Below are positions 43,164 through 51,655 of a stretch of 64,000 nucleotides of DNA, piece by piece. Source of the DNA: Marinimicrobium agarilyticum DSM 16975. Its GTDB lineage: Bacteria; Pseudomonadota; Gammaproteobacteria; Pseudomonadales; Cellvibrionaceae. The stretch is taken from the NCBI RefSeq assembly GCF_000423345.1, contig NZ_AUHU01000003.1, positions 434,001-498,000 on the forward strand, written 5' to 3'. Within the stretch, counting starts at the first letter, position 1. Each line of letters starts with the position of its first letter. The notes beneath the pieces are model-generated. The model saw only the letters and a list, made by a program, of their open reading frames with translations. It was not told the origin of the DNA and ran no database searches. The position numbers were made by a program, and so were the translations under genes.

Positions 43164-43546
43164 TTGTAATTTATGGAATAAAAGAACGATTAAACCCAAT
43201 AAAATCGAGCCTGTCCGATGTCATTCATGGGTGTATGCAGTCAGTCTTGGGAATGCCGGAAGATAAACGCGCCCACAGGTTTATCCCATTGGAGCCGGAG
43301 GACTTCTATTACCCTGGCGGCAGAAGCGACGCTTATACGGTGATTGAGATTAACATGATGGCGGGCCGAAAGCCGGAGACACAGAAAGCTCTTATCAAAT
43401 CGCTGTTTAAAGAGCTTCAGTCGCAACTATCCCTGGCTCCAATAGATGTTGAAATTACGATCAAGGAGCAGCAACCGCACCAGTGGGGCTTCCGGGGAAT
43501 GACAGGGGACGAGGCGAAAGACTTGAAGTATAAAGTCAACGTCTAG
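43160..43546 (+). CDS. Tautomerase family protein, copy 2
   Basis: Near-identical paralogue of the gene at 40738, 128 residues, starting ATG with AAGGAGGT at 43149-43156. Differences from copy 1, besides the initiator, are N17S, R27Q, D87Q and N120K. It keeps the tautomerase-fold motifs and also lacks the proline expected right after the initiator methionine, so the missing catalytic residue is shared by both copies and predates the duplication. The upstream 46-aa gene has been deleted down to a 12-codon stub. It lies between the TonB-like remnant and the intact TonB-like gene. Confidence 0.8.
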   Translation: MIVIYGIKERLNPIKSSLSDVIHGCMQSVLGMPEDKRAHRFIPLEPEDFYYPGGRSDAYTVIEINMMAGRKPETQKALIKSLFKELQSQLSLAPIDVEITIKEQQPHQWGFRGMTGDEAKDLKYKVNV

Positions 43547-43575
43547 TCGAACAAGTAGCGGGCGATGGTCAAGGT

Positions 43576-43597
43576 AGGCTGTTGTTTTCATAGCAAA
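43576..43597 (-). repeat. 22-bp inverted repeat, right copy
   Basis: Exact reverse complement of 41616-41637. It lies between tautomerase copy 2 and the leader of the TonB-like gene. Confidence 0.85.
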
Positions 43598-43717
43598 AAG
43601 AACCCTGACCAAATCTGAATATTCCGATTTCGTCTTTGCAGCCTGAGGGGCGCCGAACTACGCTTAAGCTGTAAGTGATAATGATTTCATTTACGGTTTG
43701 TCCAAGGAGAAAAGCGT

Positions 43718-44323
43718 ATGAGAGCGTCCCAGATCTGTGCCCCTCCCATGGCTGTCGTCACGACGGCCGGTCTTCTGTTACTGATGTACTCCCTGATCAA
43801 CACCGATTTCGAAGTCCCGCTTGTTACCGATCGGCCAACCATCGAATCCGTGGTGATGCCGAAAACAGAGTTGGAGGTTATGTACCCAGACCCTGCCGTG
43901 CGGCCGGATCCCCCGGCAAGCCAACCGGAGCCGATTGTTGAACCGCTACCGGATACCCGTGTCGCGACCGTTACCGATATCAATATTGGTGTGCCACAAG
44001 CCCAGAATACCGATCCCCGGCTTATTGATTACACCGGTGGCGATTTGATGCCCATTGTCAAAGTGGCACCCCAGTATCCGCGCGTGGCGTTGACCAGAGG
44101 GCTGGAAGGGTTTGTGACGGTCTCATACACCGTGACGGAAACCGGAAGAACTCGCAATATCGTGGTTCTGGAGGCTATCACCAAAGACGGAAAAGCCACT
44201 TCGGTATTCGATCGCGCTGCCATTGCGGCGGCTGAACAGTTCAAGTATCAGCCGCGCGTCCAGGATGGCACGGCCGTCGAAGTGCACGGAGTAAAAAATC
44301 GATTTGTCTTTGAGCTCGATTAG
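43718..44323 (+). CDS. TonB-like energy transducer with C-terminal TonB domain
   Basis: Inner-membrane-anchored 201-residue protein expected to span the periplasm and energise an outer-membrane receptor, or act as a TonB-domain adaptor. One N-terminal TM helix (about 11-28) is followed by a Pro-rich linker (MYPDPAVRPDPPASQPEP) and a C-terminal TonB domain (about 110-201) with APQYPRVALTRGLEGFVTVSYTV and FDRAAIAAAEQFKYQPR. No ExbB/ExbD genes or TonB-dependent receptor lie adjacent. AAGGAGAAAAGCGT precedes the ATG. A truncated duplicate of its leader and first codons lies at 42892-43030. Confidence 0.85.
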   Translation: MRASQICAPPMAVVTTAGLLLLMYSLINTDFEVPLVTDRPTIESVVMPKTELEVMYPDPAVRPDPPASQPEPIVEPLPDTRVATVTDINIGVPQAQNTDPRLIDYTGGDLMPIVKVAPQYPRVALTRGLEGFVTVSYTVTETGRTRNIVVLEAITKDGKATSVFDRAAIAAAEQFKYQPRVQDGTAVEVHGVKNRFVFELD

Positions 44324-44392
44324 GCTTTCCTTTCCTGCGGGCCCGGCTGAAAGCTGGCCCGGTCCGCTCTTTGGCTCCATGACAGCACTCGA

Positions 44393-45133
44393 CTAGTGGC
44401 CGAACTGGCTGCTTTGACGCTTTCGGTAAGCCAGCGGCGTGACGCCGAGCATCCGCTTGAAGTGGCGAATGAAGCTGCTATGGTCGTAGAAGCCGCAATC
44501 CAGAGCCACTTCGGAAACCGGTGCTTTGCCGTTGCGCAGGTGCTCACAGGCGATCAGGATGCGTAGACGAATAATATATTCTCGCGGGCTTGCCCCGAAC
44601 GTTTCCACAAACCGGCGCTCCAGCTGTCGTTGAGAAAACCCGAAGTGTTGGGCGATGTCGGGAATGCTCAGGCGCTCTGAGTAGTGGGAGCGAATGTATT
44701 CCACCACTTTGAAAATGGGGCGTTCGGGGTGGTCGTGCATGCGCTCATAGCTTTGGACAATGCCGCACAACCCCACCACATCACCCTGGTGATCAAACAG
44801 CGGTACTTTGTGAGTGACGCACCACTCGGGCAAACCTTCGCGGGTGGGAAACAGCTCGATAAGGTCATGCAGTGGGGCGGCGGACTGAAATACGGCCGCG
44901 TCGTCCCGCCGGAATTTCTCGACCATATAGAGCGGAAAGAGCGTGTCATCCCGTCGGCCATGGAGCTCCTCGGCAGAAGAGCAGCCGCAGCGTTCCGCGA
45001 ACGCCTGGTTGCCTGTCATGATATGGCCATCACGGTCTTTGACGAAGTAGAGCACGTTGGGCATATACTCGAAAATACGCCCGGCCGAGTATCGGGGGTC
45101 GAGTTGAGCCAGCCACGTGTCGAGTTGCTTCAT
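44393..45133 (-). CDS. AraC-family regulator with N-terminal PAS domain
   Basis: DNA-binding transcription factor of 246 residues. A PAS-type sensor occupies about 12-130 (MPNVLYFVKDRDGHIMTGNQAF ... VTHKVPLFDHQGDVVGLCGIVQSY), suggesting that a small molecule or redox signal is read in the cytoplasm. The AraC double HTH occupies about 145-240 (LSIPDIAQHFGFSQRQLERRF and VSEVALDCGFYDHSSFIRHFKRMLGVTPLAYRK). It is divergent from the epimerase gene with a 102-base spacer that must hold both promoters, so it very likely controls the epimerase-oxidoreductase-cytochrome operon. The ATG at 45133 has a weak ribosome site; in-frame codons extend further upstream, so the start is tentative. Confidence 0.87.
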   Translation of the reverse strand: MKQLDTWLAQLDPRYSAGRIFEYMPNVLYFVKDRDGHIMTGNQAFAERCGCSSAEELHGRRDDTLFPLYMVEKFRRDDAAVFQSAAPLHDLIELFPTREGLPEWCVTHKVPLFDHQGDVVGLCGIVQSYERMHDHPERPIFKVVEYIRSHYSERLSIPDIAQHFGFSQRQLERRFVETFGASPREYIIRLRILIACEHLRNGKAPVSEVALDCGFYDHSSFIRHFKRMLGVTPLAYRKRQSSQFGH

Positions 45134-45235
45134 GTCGAAATAATACAATTTTTTTACGACAAGGTACAAGCCACCTCTTCCCTTTAGCGCTAGCATGAGC
45201 CCAAGTGATAAATTTAATGAATTGGGAGTAATACA

Positions 45236-46087
45236 ATGCAATTTGGCGCCAGCACATGGCTGTGGACCTCGCCCTTTACCAGCGACCAGGTGGAGTTACT
45301 GCAGAAAATAGCCGGTCTGGGCTTTGATTTCGTTGAGCTTCCGGTCGAGGATCCAGAGCATATCGCAGCAGATAAGCTGCGCCCTGTGCTGCGAGACCTG
45401 GGGCTGGAGGCCGTGGTCTGCACCGCTGTGGTGGGGGATCGGGACCTGAGTGCCGAGGATCCGGCCATACGCCAGAAAGCCCTCAACTACTTTGAATCCT
45501 GCCTGACGCTGGCCGAGGGCCTGGACTCCGGCGTCCTGGTCGGACCGCTCTACGCCCCCGTGGCCAAACCCCGGCTATCCACCGAAGCCTTGCGCACGGC
45601 TGAGTGGGAACGCTCGGTCGCCAGTCTGGCGCAGCTGTCCCAAACCGCCGGCGAGCGGGGCATTCGCCTGGGGCTCGAGCCGCTCAATCGCTTTGAAACC
45701 GACATGGTCTGCACTGTTGAGGATGCGAACCGCATGCTCGCGGATGTGAACAGCCCACACCTGGCCATTGCCCTGGACAGCTTCCACATGAACATCGAGG
45801 AAACTGACTTTCGCGAGGCGATCAGGCAGGCGGGTGAGCGGTTGGTTCACGTGCAGGTGTCTGACAGTCACCGCGGCGTCCCCGGAGAGGGCAACAGCGA
45901 CTGGGCCGGGCTGCGCGAAGGCCTGCGGGCCGTGGGCTACAACGGCAAACTGTCGATCGAGAGCTTCTCCCCCGATGCTTCAAGCCTGGCCGAGGCGGTG
46001 TGCATCTGGCGGCGGTTTGCTCCCACACAAGACGAATTTGCCCGCAAGGGGCTGGATTTTCTGCGCCGTTGGTGGGCGCAGGGCTAA
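45236..46087 (+). CDS. Sugar phosphate isomerase/epimerase (xylose isomerase-like TIM barrel)
   Basis: Cytoplasmic 283-residue TIM-barrel protein related to D-psicose/tagatose 3-epimerases and hydroxypyruvate isomerase. Conserved metal and substrate positions are recognisable: GLGFDFVELPVED at strand 1, GLEPLNRFETDM (first catalytic glutamate), IALDSFHMNIEE (metal aspartate and histidine), HVQVSDSHRGVPGEG (histidine and Arg region) and KLSIESFSP (second catalytic glutamate). TGGGAG precedes the ATG. It is first in an operon with an oxidoreductase and the large cytochrome lipoprotein, so the substrate is probably a keto-sugar produced or consumed by them (inference). Confidence 0.87.
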   Translation: MQFGASTWLWTSPFTSDQVELLQKIAGLGFDFVELPVEDPEHIAADKLRPVLRDLGLEAVVCTAVVGDRDLSAEDPAIRQKALNYFESCLTLAEGLDSGVLVGPLYAPVAKPRLSTEALRTAEWERSVASLAQLSQTAGERGIRLGLEPLNRFETDMVCTVEDANRMLADVNSPHLAIALDSFHMNIEETDFREAIRQAGERLVHVQVSDSHRGVPGEGNSDWAGLREGLRAVGYNGKLSIESFSPDASSLAEAVCIWRRFAPTQDEFARKGLDFLRRWWAQG

Positions 46088-46127
46088 TAATGATGATTAA
46101 TTGAGACATTCCCGACGAGGAGGAACC

Positions 46128-47258
46128 ATGGCGAATAACAAATTGCGAGTAGGACTGGTTGGACTGGGCTTTGGGGCGGAGTTTATCCCCATTTACCAGG
46201 CACACCCGAACGCGGAAGTAGTGGCTCTGTGCCAGCGCAACACAGACAGCCTGAACGAGCTGGCCGACAAGTTCGACGTGCCCGCGAGCGGACGCTACAG
46301 CACCTACGAAGACATGCTGGCCGACCCCAATGTGGACGCGGTACACATCAATACCCCGATTGGTGACCATGCCAAGCACAGCATTATGGCGCTGGAGGCG
46401 GGCAAACACGTTGCCTGCACCGTACCCATGGCCACCAGCGTGGAAGATTGCGAGCGCATCGTGAAAGCCACCAAGGCGAGCGGCAAGGTTTACATGATGA
46501 TGGAAACCGTCGTCTACAGCCGCGAATATCTGTTCGTCAAAGAAATGTACGACCGCGGTGACCTGGGCCGCATTCAGTTCCTGCAGGCGAGCCACCAGCA
46601 GGACATGGACGGCTGGCCCAGCTACTGGGAAGGCATGCCGCCCATGCACTACGCCACTCACTGCGTCGGCCCGGTACTGGGCCTGCAGCGCAAGCTGGCC
46701 AGCCAGGTGCAGTGCATCGGCTCGGGCAAGATTCGCGATGAGTTCGCCAAAATTTACGGCTCGCCCTTCGCTATTGAATCCTGTCACATCCAGATGCAGG
46801 ACTCGGACGTGGGCGCCCGCATTTACCGCTCGCTCTACGACACCGCTCGCCAGTACCGCGAAAGCTTCGATGTGTACGGTTCGGAGAAATCCTATGAGTG
46901 GCCGTTAATCGAGGGTGAAGATCCGGTCATGCACACGCGGGGTAAGCCCGAACCGGACGTACCGGAGAAGGTCAAAGTGCCGGATTACGCCCACTTGCTG
47001 CCGGAGGAAATCCGCTCCTTTACCGGCCAGGGTGTATACGATGAAGAGCACGAGCACCTGAGCTTCACCCAGGGGGGTGGTCACGGCGGCTCGCACCCGC
47101 ATCTGGTACACAATTTCATCCGCGCCGTGCTGGAGGGCTATAACGCCTATCCCAACGTGGTGGAGTCGGCCAACATCACCTGTGTGGGTATTCTCGCGCA
47201 CGAATCGGCGCTTGCCGGCGGTGAAGTCAAGGCCATGCCAGCATTTACCCTGGAGTGA
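46128..47258 (+). CDS. Gfo/Idh/MocA family NAD(P)-dependent sugar oxidoreductase
   Basis: Cytoplasmic 376-residue dehydrogenase with an N-terminal Rossmann domain (VGLVGLGFGAEF, residues about 8-19) and the family's C-terminal alpha/beta substrate domain. The conserved CTVPMATSVEDC corresponds to the EKP-type cofactor/catalytic loop, here with P but without the usual E-K pair. The GGGHGGSHPHLVHNFIRAV segment carries histidines typical of members that act on glycosides or sugar derivatives. GAGGAGG lies four to ten bases before ATG 46128; the longer TTG-start frame is unlikely. It follows the epimerase by 40 bases and precedes the ThuA/cytochrome gene by 46, as part of one operon. It is a plausible ThuB-like partner acting on 3-keto sugars. 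Confidence 0.88.
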   Translation: MANNKLRVGLVGLGFGAEFIPIYQAHPNAEVVALCQRNTDSLNELADKFDVPASGRYSTYEDMLADPNVDAVHINTPIGDHAKHSIMALEAGKHVACTVPMATSVEDCERIVKATKASGKVYMMMETVVYSREYLFVKEMYDRGDLGRIQFLQASHQQDMDGWPSYWEGMPPMHYATHCVGPVLGLQRKLASQVQCIGSGKIRDEFAKIYGSPFAIESCHIQMQDSDVGARIYRSLYDTARQYRESFDVYGSEKSYEWPLIEGEDPVMHTRGKPEPDVPEKVKVPDYAHLLPEEIRSFTGQGVYDEEHEHLSFTQGGGHGGSHPHLVHNFIRAVLEGYNAYPNVVESANITCVGILAHESALAGGEVKAMPAFTLE

Positions 47259-47304
47259 GGCTCGCCTCACTCCAAAACGGCACACTCACAATAGCGATAA
47301 TATT

Positions 47305-50300
47305 ATGAAAATAACCCAATACAGAGGGGCCGTTCGGTGGCCCCGCGTTTCTACCGTGGTTCTGGCCTTGATCGGGTCATTGCTCGTTGCCTGTTCCAAC
47401 TCCGAACACGAATCAAAGGGCGGCACTGCGACGGGCAGTGATCAAGACGGCGTTATCAATCTGTTGTTTATCGGTCACGGCCACCGCGAAGGTGCCGGCA
47501 TTCACATGTCATACCGCAATGCACCGCTGTTCAATCAGTCGCTTGGCCGCGAAAAGATCTTTATGGAGTACGTCGAAGATCTCGAGCGCTTGAACGATGA
47601 AGGCTTGGCGAATGTTGATGCCGTCATGCTTTACGCCAATTACGCGGAGCTCTCGCCCGAGCGGGAAGCGGCCCTGCTGCGTTTTGTGGAAGAGGGCGGG
47701 GCTTTCTTACCGGTGCACAGCGCCAGCGCCTGCTTCGGTCACTCCGATGCGTTCGTTGACCTGGTTGGCGGGCGCTTCCAGAGCCACGGCACCGGTGAGT
47801 TCACCGCGACCATCGTGCCGGGGCAGGAAGATCATCCGATCATGAAGGGTTTTGACACCTTTGAAACCTGGGATGAGACCTACGTTCACAGCGATCACAA
47901 TGAAGAGGGCCGCACCGTATTGATGCAGCGCGAAGAAGAGCCCTGGACCTGGACACGCGAGCAGGGTGAGGGCCGGGTATTCTATACCGCTTACGGTCAC
48001 GATGAGAGAACCTGGGGCCAGCCGGAATTTCATGACCTGCTGATTGGTGGCATTCTCTGGGCGGTCGGTGAAGAAAAGCGTGAAGCCAACCGCGCGCTCG
48101 TCGAAACGCTGCCGGAGGCGACCTACCGCGAAGAGGGCACTATTCCCAACTACCGTCGCATTGAGCCCGCTCCGAAATTCCAGAAAGCGTTCAGCGTGGA
48201 AGACTCCATGGCGCTGACCATGGTGCCGGAAGGCTTTGAGTTGCAGCTGTTTGTCAGCGAGCCGGACATCGTCAACCCCATGGCGTTTACCTGGGATGAG
48301 AAGGGCCGTCTGTTTGTGGTGGAGTCCGTTGACTACCCAAACAACCGAAAGGACGGCGGTGAGGGAAATGACCGTATCAGCATGTGTGAGGATGTCGATC
48401 GGGATGGCCGGGCTGACCACTGTAAAGTCTTCGCCGATGGTCTGAGCGTTCCCACCGGCATCACGGCCTATGACGGCGGCTTCGTGGTCTCGCAGGCACC
48501 GGACTTTCTGTTCCTCAAAGACACCACCGGCGACGGCAAAGCCGACGTGCGCAAAGTGCTCAATTCGGGCTGGGGAACCCGCGATACTCACGCTGGCCCC
48601 TCCAACCTGCAATACGGCCACGATAACCACCTCTGGGGCGCGGTGGGCTATTCCGAGGCGCCGGAAAACGAAAACGGCGAGTCTTTCCAGAATGGCATCT
48701 ACCGGATGGATTTCGACGGCAGCAACCTCGAACCCGTCGGTCAATTCAACAACAACACCTGGGGCCTGGCTTTCAGTGAAGAGTTCGAAGTATTTGGCTC
48801 CACCGCCAATAACGCCCCGGTTTTTCACGTTCCCCTTTGGCGCAACTATGTCTACGGTAAGCACGAGGAAGTGCCACCGCAGATGGCGGCGCAGATTGAA
48901 GACTTCCCGAACATCTTCCCCTCTACTTACAATTTTCTGCAAGTGGATTACCACGGCCGCTACACCGCCGGGGCCGGGTTGAATATCTACACCGCGCGCG
49001 CTTTCCCCGAAAAATTCTGGAACCGTGGCGCCTTTATGGGCGAGCCCACAGCGCATCTATTGGGTCAATTCTTTATTGAAGCGAAGGACAACAGCGTCGG
49101 TTACCAGGCAAAAAACCGCGGCTCGATCATCACCAGTACGGATGAATGGTTTTCTCCGGTGCACATGGAAGTCGGGCCCGACGGCCAACTGTGGGTGGCC
49201 GACTGGTACAACTTCATCATCCAGCACAACCCCATTCCCACCAAAGAGTCAGCGGGCTTTGATGCCGAGGAAGGCAGCGGCAACGCCCACATCAACCCAC
49301 TGCGTGACCGCCAACGCGGCCGGATTTATCGCCTGGTGGCGAAAGAGGCGCCCGAGTACCAGCCGCTGGACCTGAGCAACGCCGACACCGCCACACTGGT
49401 GGAAACACTGTCCAACGACAATATGTTCTGGCGCATGACCGCCCAGCGCAAACTGGTGACCGAAGAGCGGGCCGATGCTGTCCCGGCGTTGCGGGCCATT
49501 CTGACCGGCGACCCCCGGCGTGATGCGTTGGGGCTGGACGTTGCCTCCATTCACGCCATCTGGACATTGCACGGCCTGGGTGCCTTCACCTCGACCTCCG
49601 GTGACGCGCTGGACGTGATTCAAAGCGCATTGGGTCACCCCTCGGGCGCTACCCGCAAAAATGCGGTACAGGCTTTGGTCGAAAACGGTACACCCGCCGA
49701 CCTGATGTTGGCGGCTCAGTCCCTGGACGATGAAGATCCGCGCGCGCGCCTGTGGGCGTTACTGGCCATCGCTGAGCAAGCCCCCTCAAAGCAGGCGGCG
49801 GAGCAGTTGCTGAGCATGCGCACAGAGCTCCCGGTTGATCAGTGGTCGGCCCAGGCATTTACGCTGGCGGCCCTGAGTCATGATGCTTATTACTGGGAAG
49901 CGCTGAACGATGTCGACGTTACCGTCGAGGGCGATCTTCTGAAAAACTTTGAAAGCCACGAGCAGACGCCTGAGTATCTGGTGGCCAAACGTGTTCTAGC
50001 CGCCGACGCGGACGACCTGACCGAAACGCTGCGAAGCTGGGACGGTTTGCCTTCCGAACGGCTGGCGCTGATGAGCCTGGCGGTATTGGATGTCTGGCGC
50101 GATCGAGGAACCGAGCCCAGTGATTCGGAGCTGAAGGCGTTTCAAGCGCTGGTGGAGCAGGTGGACACCGAATCACAGATGGCTTTGAAGCTACGTTCCT
50201 CAGGGCTGGGGCTCGACTTCGCTCGTGTGGATGAGGCGGAGTACGCTGAATATCACGCGCAGAATGTGTTTGAGCCACAGGTCTGGCAGTGGGGCAGCGC

Positions 50301-50880
50301 CTCCAGAGGTGAAACTCTGTATCAGCAACACTGCGCAGGCTGTCACGGCGGCAATGCCGTGGGCGATCGCGCTCAGGCAGCGCCGCCCTTGGCGGGCATT
50401 GAAAACTGGTACGCACAAACCCAACTCCAGAAGTTCCACGCGGGGGTGCGCGGTACCCACTTCCGCGATCCCAATGGCATTTCCATGCGGGCAGCTTTGG
50501 ACTTCCTGAAAGCTGAGGCTCAGCCGAACGGGGCCATCTCCAACCTGGCGCGCTACCTGGAAAGTCTGGAACGCAAAGAGCAGCCCGCAACGGTGGAAGG
50601 CAACGCCGAGCTGGGCGCCCAGCATTACGCCACCTGCGCCTCCTGTCACGGAGCTCAGGGGCAGGGCAATCGCGAGTTGGGCGCACCAGCGCTGGCTGGC
50701 CAGGCGGACTGGTACTTACTCACCCAGTTGAAGAACTATCGCTCCGGTGCCCGCGGCGGCGACCCGCGTGACCCCGCTGGTCAGCAAATGGCGACCTTCG
50801 CCAATATGCTGCCGGACGAGGAAGCGCTGCGGGACGTGGTGGCCTACATTCGTACTCTGGAGGGCGAAGACGAAGAATAG
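47305..50880 (+). CDS. ThuA / PQQ-like dehydrogenase / HEAT / di-cytochrome c fusion lipoprotein
   Basis: Very large periplasmic lipoprotein (1191 residues; lipobox SLLVACSN). Domains in order: ThuA-like domain (about 50-265, LLFIGHGHREGAGIHMSYRN ... GRVFYTAYGHDERTWGQPEF), membrane-bound dehydrogenase beta-propeller (about 285-690, LQLFVSEPDIVNPMAFTWDE, DVDRDGRADHCKVFADGL), HEAT repeats (about 700-960), then two c-type haem domains with CAGCH near residue 1010 and CASCH near 1111, each followed by a later methionine ligand candidate. This architecture is familiar from Planctomycetes, Verrucomicrobia and Bacteroidetes. The expected job is oxidation of a sugar with electrons passed through haem to the respiratory chain. 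The ribosome site is weak. It ends the three-gene operon, followed by an 11-bp hairpin. Confidence 0.88.
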   Translation: MKITQYRGAVRWPRVSTVVLALIGSLLVACSNSEHESKGGTATGSDQDGVINLLFIGHGHREGAGIHMSYRNAPLFNQSLGREKIFMEYVEDLERLNDEGLANVDAVMLYANYAELSPEREAALLRFVEEGGAFLPVHSASACFGHSDAFVDLVGGRFQSHGTGEFTATIVPGQEDHPIMKGFDTFETWDETYVHSDHNEEGRTVLMQREEEPWTWTREQGEGRVFYTAYGHDERTWGQPEFHDLLIGGILWAVGEEKREANRALVETLPEATYREEGTIPNYRRIEPAPKFQKAFSVEDSMALTMVPEGFELQLFVSEPDIVNPMAFTWDEKGRLFVVESVDYPNNRKDGGEGNDRISMCEDVDRDGRADHCKVFADGLSVPTGITAYDGGFVVSQAPDFLFLKDTTGDGKADVRKVLNSGWGTRDTHAGPSNLQYGHDNHLWGAVGYSEAPENENGESFQNGIYRMDFDGSNLEPVGQFNNNTWGLAFSEEFEVFGSTANNAPVFHVPLWRNYVYGKHEEVPPQMAAQIEDFPNIFPSTYNFLQVDYHGRYTAGAGLNIYTARAFPEKFWNRGAFMGEPTAHLLGQFFIEAKDNSVGYQAKNRGSIITSTDEWFSPVHMEVGPDGQLWVADWYNFIIQHNPIPTKESAGFDAEEGSGNAHINPLRDRQRGRIYRLVAKEAPEYQPLDLSNADTATLVETLSNDNMFWRMTAQRKLVTEERADAVPALRAILTGDPRRDALGLDVASIHAIWTLHGLGAFTSTSGDALDVIQSALGHPSGATRKNAVQALVENGTPADLMLAAQSLDDEDPRARLWALLAIAEQAPSKQAAEQLLSMRTELPVDQWSAQAFTLAALSHDAYYWEALNDVDVTVEGDLLKNFESHEQTPEYLVAKRVLAADADDLTETLRSWDGLPSERLALMSLAVLDVWRDRGTEPSDSELKAFQALVEQVDTESQMALKLRSSGLGLDFARVDEAEYAEYHAQNVFEPQVWQWGSASRGETLYQQHCAGCHGGNAVGDRAQAAPPLAGIENWYAQTQLQKFHAGVRGTHFRDPNGISMRAALDFLKAEAQPNGAISNLARYLESLERKEQPATVEGNAELGAQHYATCASCHGAQGQGNRELGAPALAGQADWYLLTQLKNYRSGARGGDPRDPAGQQMATFANMLPDEEALRDVVAYIRTLEGEDEE

Positions 50881-50902
50881 GTTTAAAATCCGCTGGACTT
50901 GT

Positions 50903-50931
50903 CCGCCCTACCGAAGGTTACGGTAGGGCGG
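50903..50931. repeat. Palindrome after the cytochrome gene (REP-like, possible terminator)
   Basis: CCGCCCTACCG and CGGTAGGGCGG form a perfect 11-bp stem with a 7-base loop. The GTAGGGCGG core recurs in the palindrome at 58114-58184. No T tract follows, so it may stabilise the 3' end rather than terminate. Confidence 0.6.
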
Positions 50932-51001
50932 CATTCAGGACATGGGTCTTCCCTCATGGGTATACTTGGCCAACATCGAAATGGACTGAAGGAGTGTACT
51001 G

Positions 51002-51562
51002 ATGAACCGCTTAATATTACCGCTACTCTTATCGTTTGCCTTGCTCACCGCCTGCGGCAGTGACTCGGCCACAGAGCCGGCGCCTGAAGCTGAGCTGGTG
51101 CGGTTTGAAGTGGAGCCCTATCGACAGGCCTGCGTGGGGGAGGGACAGTTTCTCTGCCTGATCGTGAGAGCGGAGGATGAGGAGAGTGCGTCTTTGTTCT
51201 ACGGAGGAATTATCGGGTTTGACCACCAGTGGGGCCACCAGTACACACTGCAAGTCCGGCGCGAGTCCATTCCCGAGGAAGAGCTCGTGGCCGATGGTTC
51301 CTCGGTCCGGCATGAACTGGTGGAGATCGAATCAGAGACCGAAGACCCGGAAGGCACTCGCTACGAGCTGACCGGCATTTTTCTGCTTGACCACACCTTC
51401 GAACGGGTTGACGGCCAGTACGAGATGATCGGTAAACCCTTCCAGTGCCAGGACACTGAAGTGTGCGACGACCTTGTTGCTATCAACGATACAGGCGGCA
51501 TGGTGAACGTCACCATGGAGTACCGCGGCAACGGCGAGATCCGGTTGATTGATTGGGAGTAA
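51002..51562 (+). CDS. DUF4377-like lipoprotein
   Basis: Lipoprotein of 186 residues. The signal ends FALLTACGSDS. The mature region has the DUF4377 pattern: YRQACVGEGQFLCLIVRAEDE, FYGGIIGFDHQWGHQYTLQV, a beta-rich small fold with two cysteine pairs (QACVGEGQFLC and FQCQDTEVC). This family often accompanies META/HslJ domains in surface proteins; here the META protein is encoded separately at 38786. GAAGGAG lies about seven bases before the ATG. Function unknown. A short GGGGGC/GCCCCC hairpin at 51618-51635 follows. Confidence 0.75.
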   Translation: MNRLILPLLLSFALLTACGSDSATEPAPEAELVRFEVEPYRQACVGEGQFLCLIVRAEDEESASLFYGGIIGFDHQWGHQYTLQVRRESIPEEELVADGSSVRHELVEIESETEDPEGTRYELTGIFLLDHTFERVDGQYEMIGKPFQCQDTEVCDDLVAINDTGGMVNVTMEYRGNGEIRLIDWE

Positions 51563-51617
51563 AGGGGAACTCCCCAGCCGTTCATAAACGCAATCGGAGT
51601 AGACTCGCCAAAGGCGG

Positions 51618-51635
51618 GGGGGCGTTTATGCCCCC
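51618..51635. terminator. Hairpin between convergent DUF4377 and FrnE-like genes
   Basis: GGGGGC and GCCCCC pair around GTTTAT. No clear T run on either side; it may serve both convergent genes. Confidence 0.35.
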
Positions 51636-51655
51636 AGCCTACCCTCTACCGAACG

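Noticed and set aside
39566-43717. Integron cassette array with attC sites
   Set aside because: The small ORFs, tautomerases and lipoproteins resemble cassette contents, but no paired RYYYAAC...GTTRRRY sites or long imperfect palindromes of attC type are present between them, and no integrase gene is visible.
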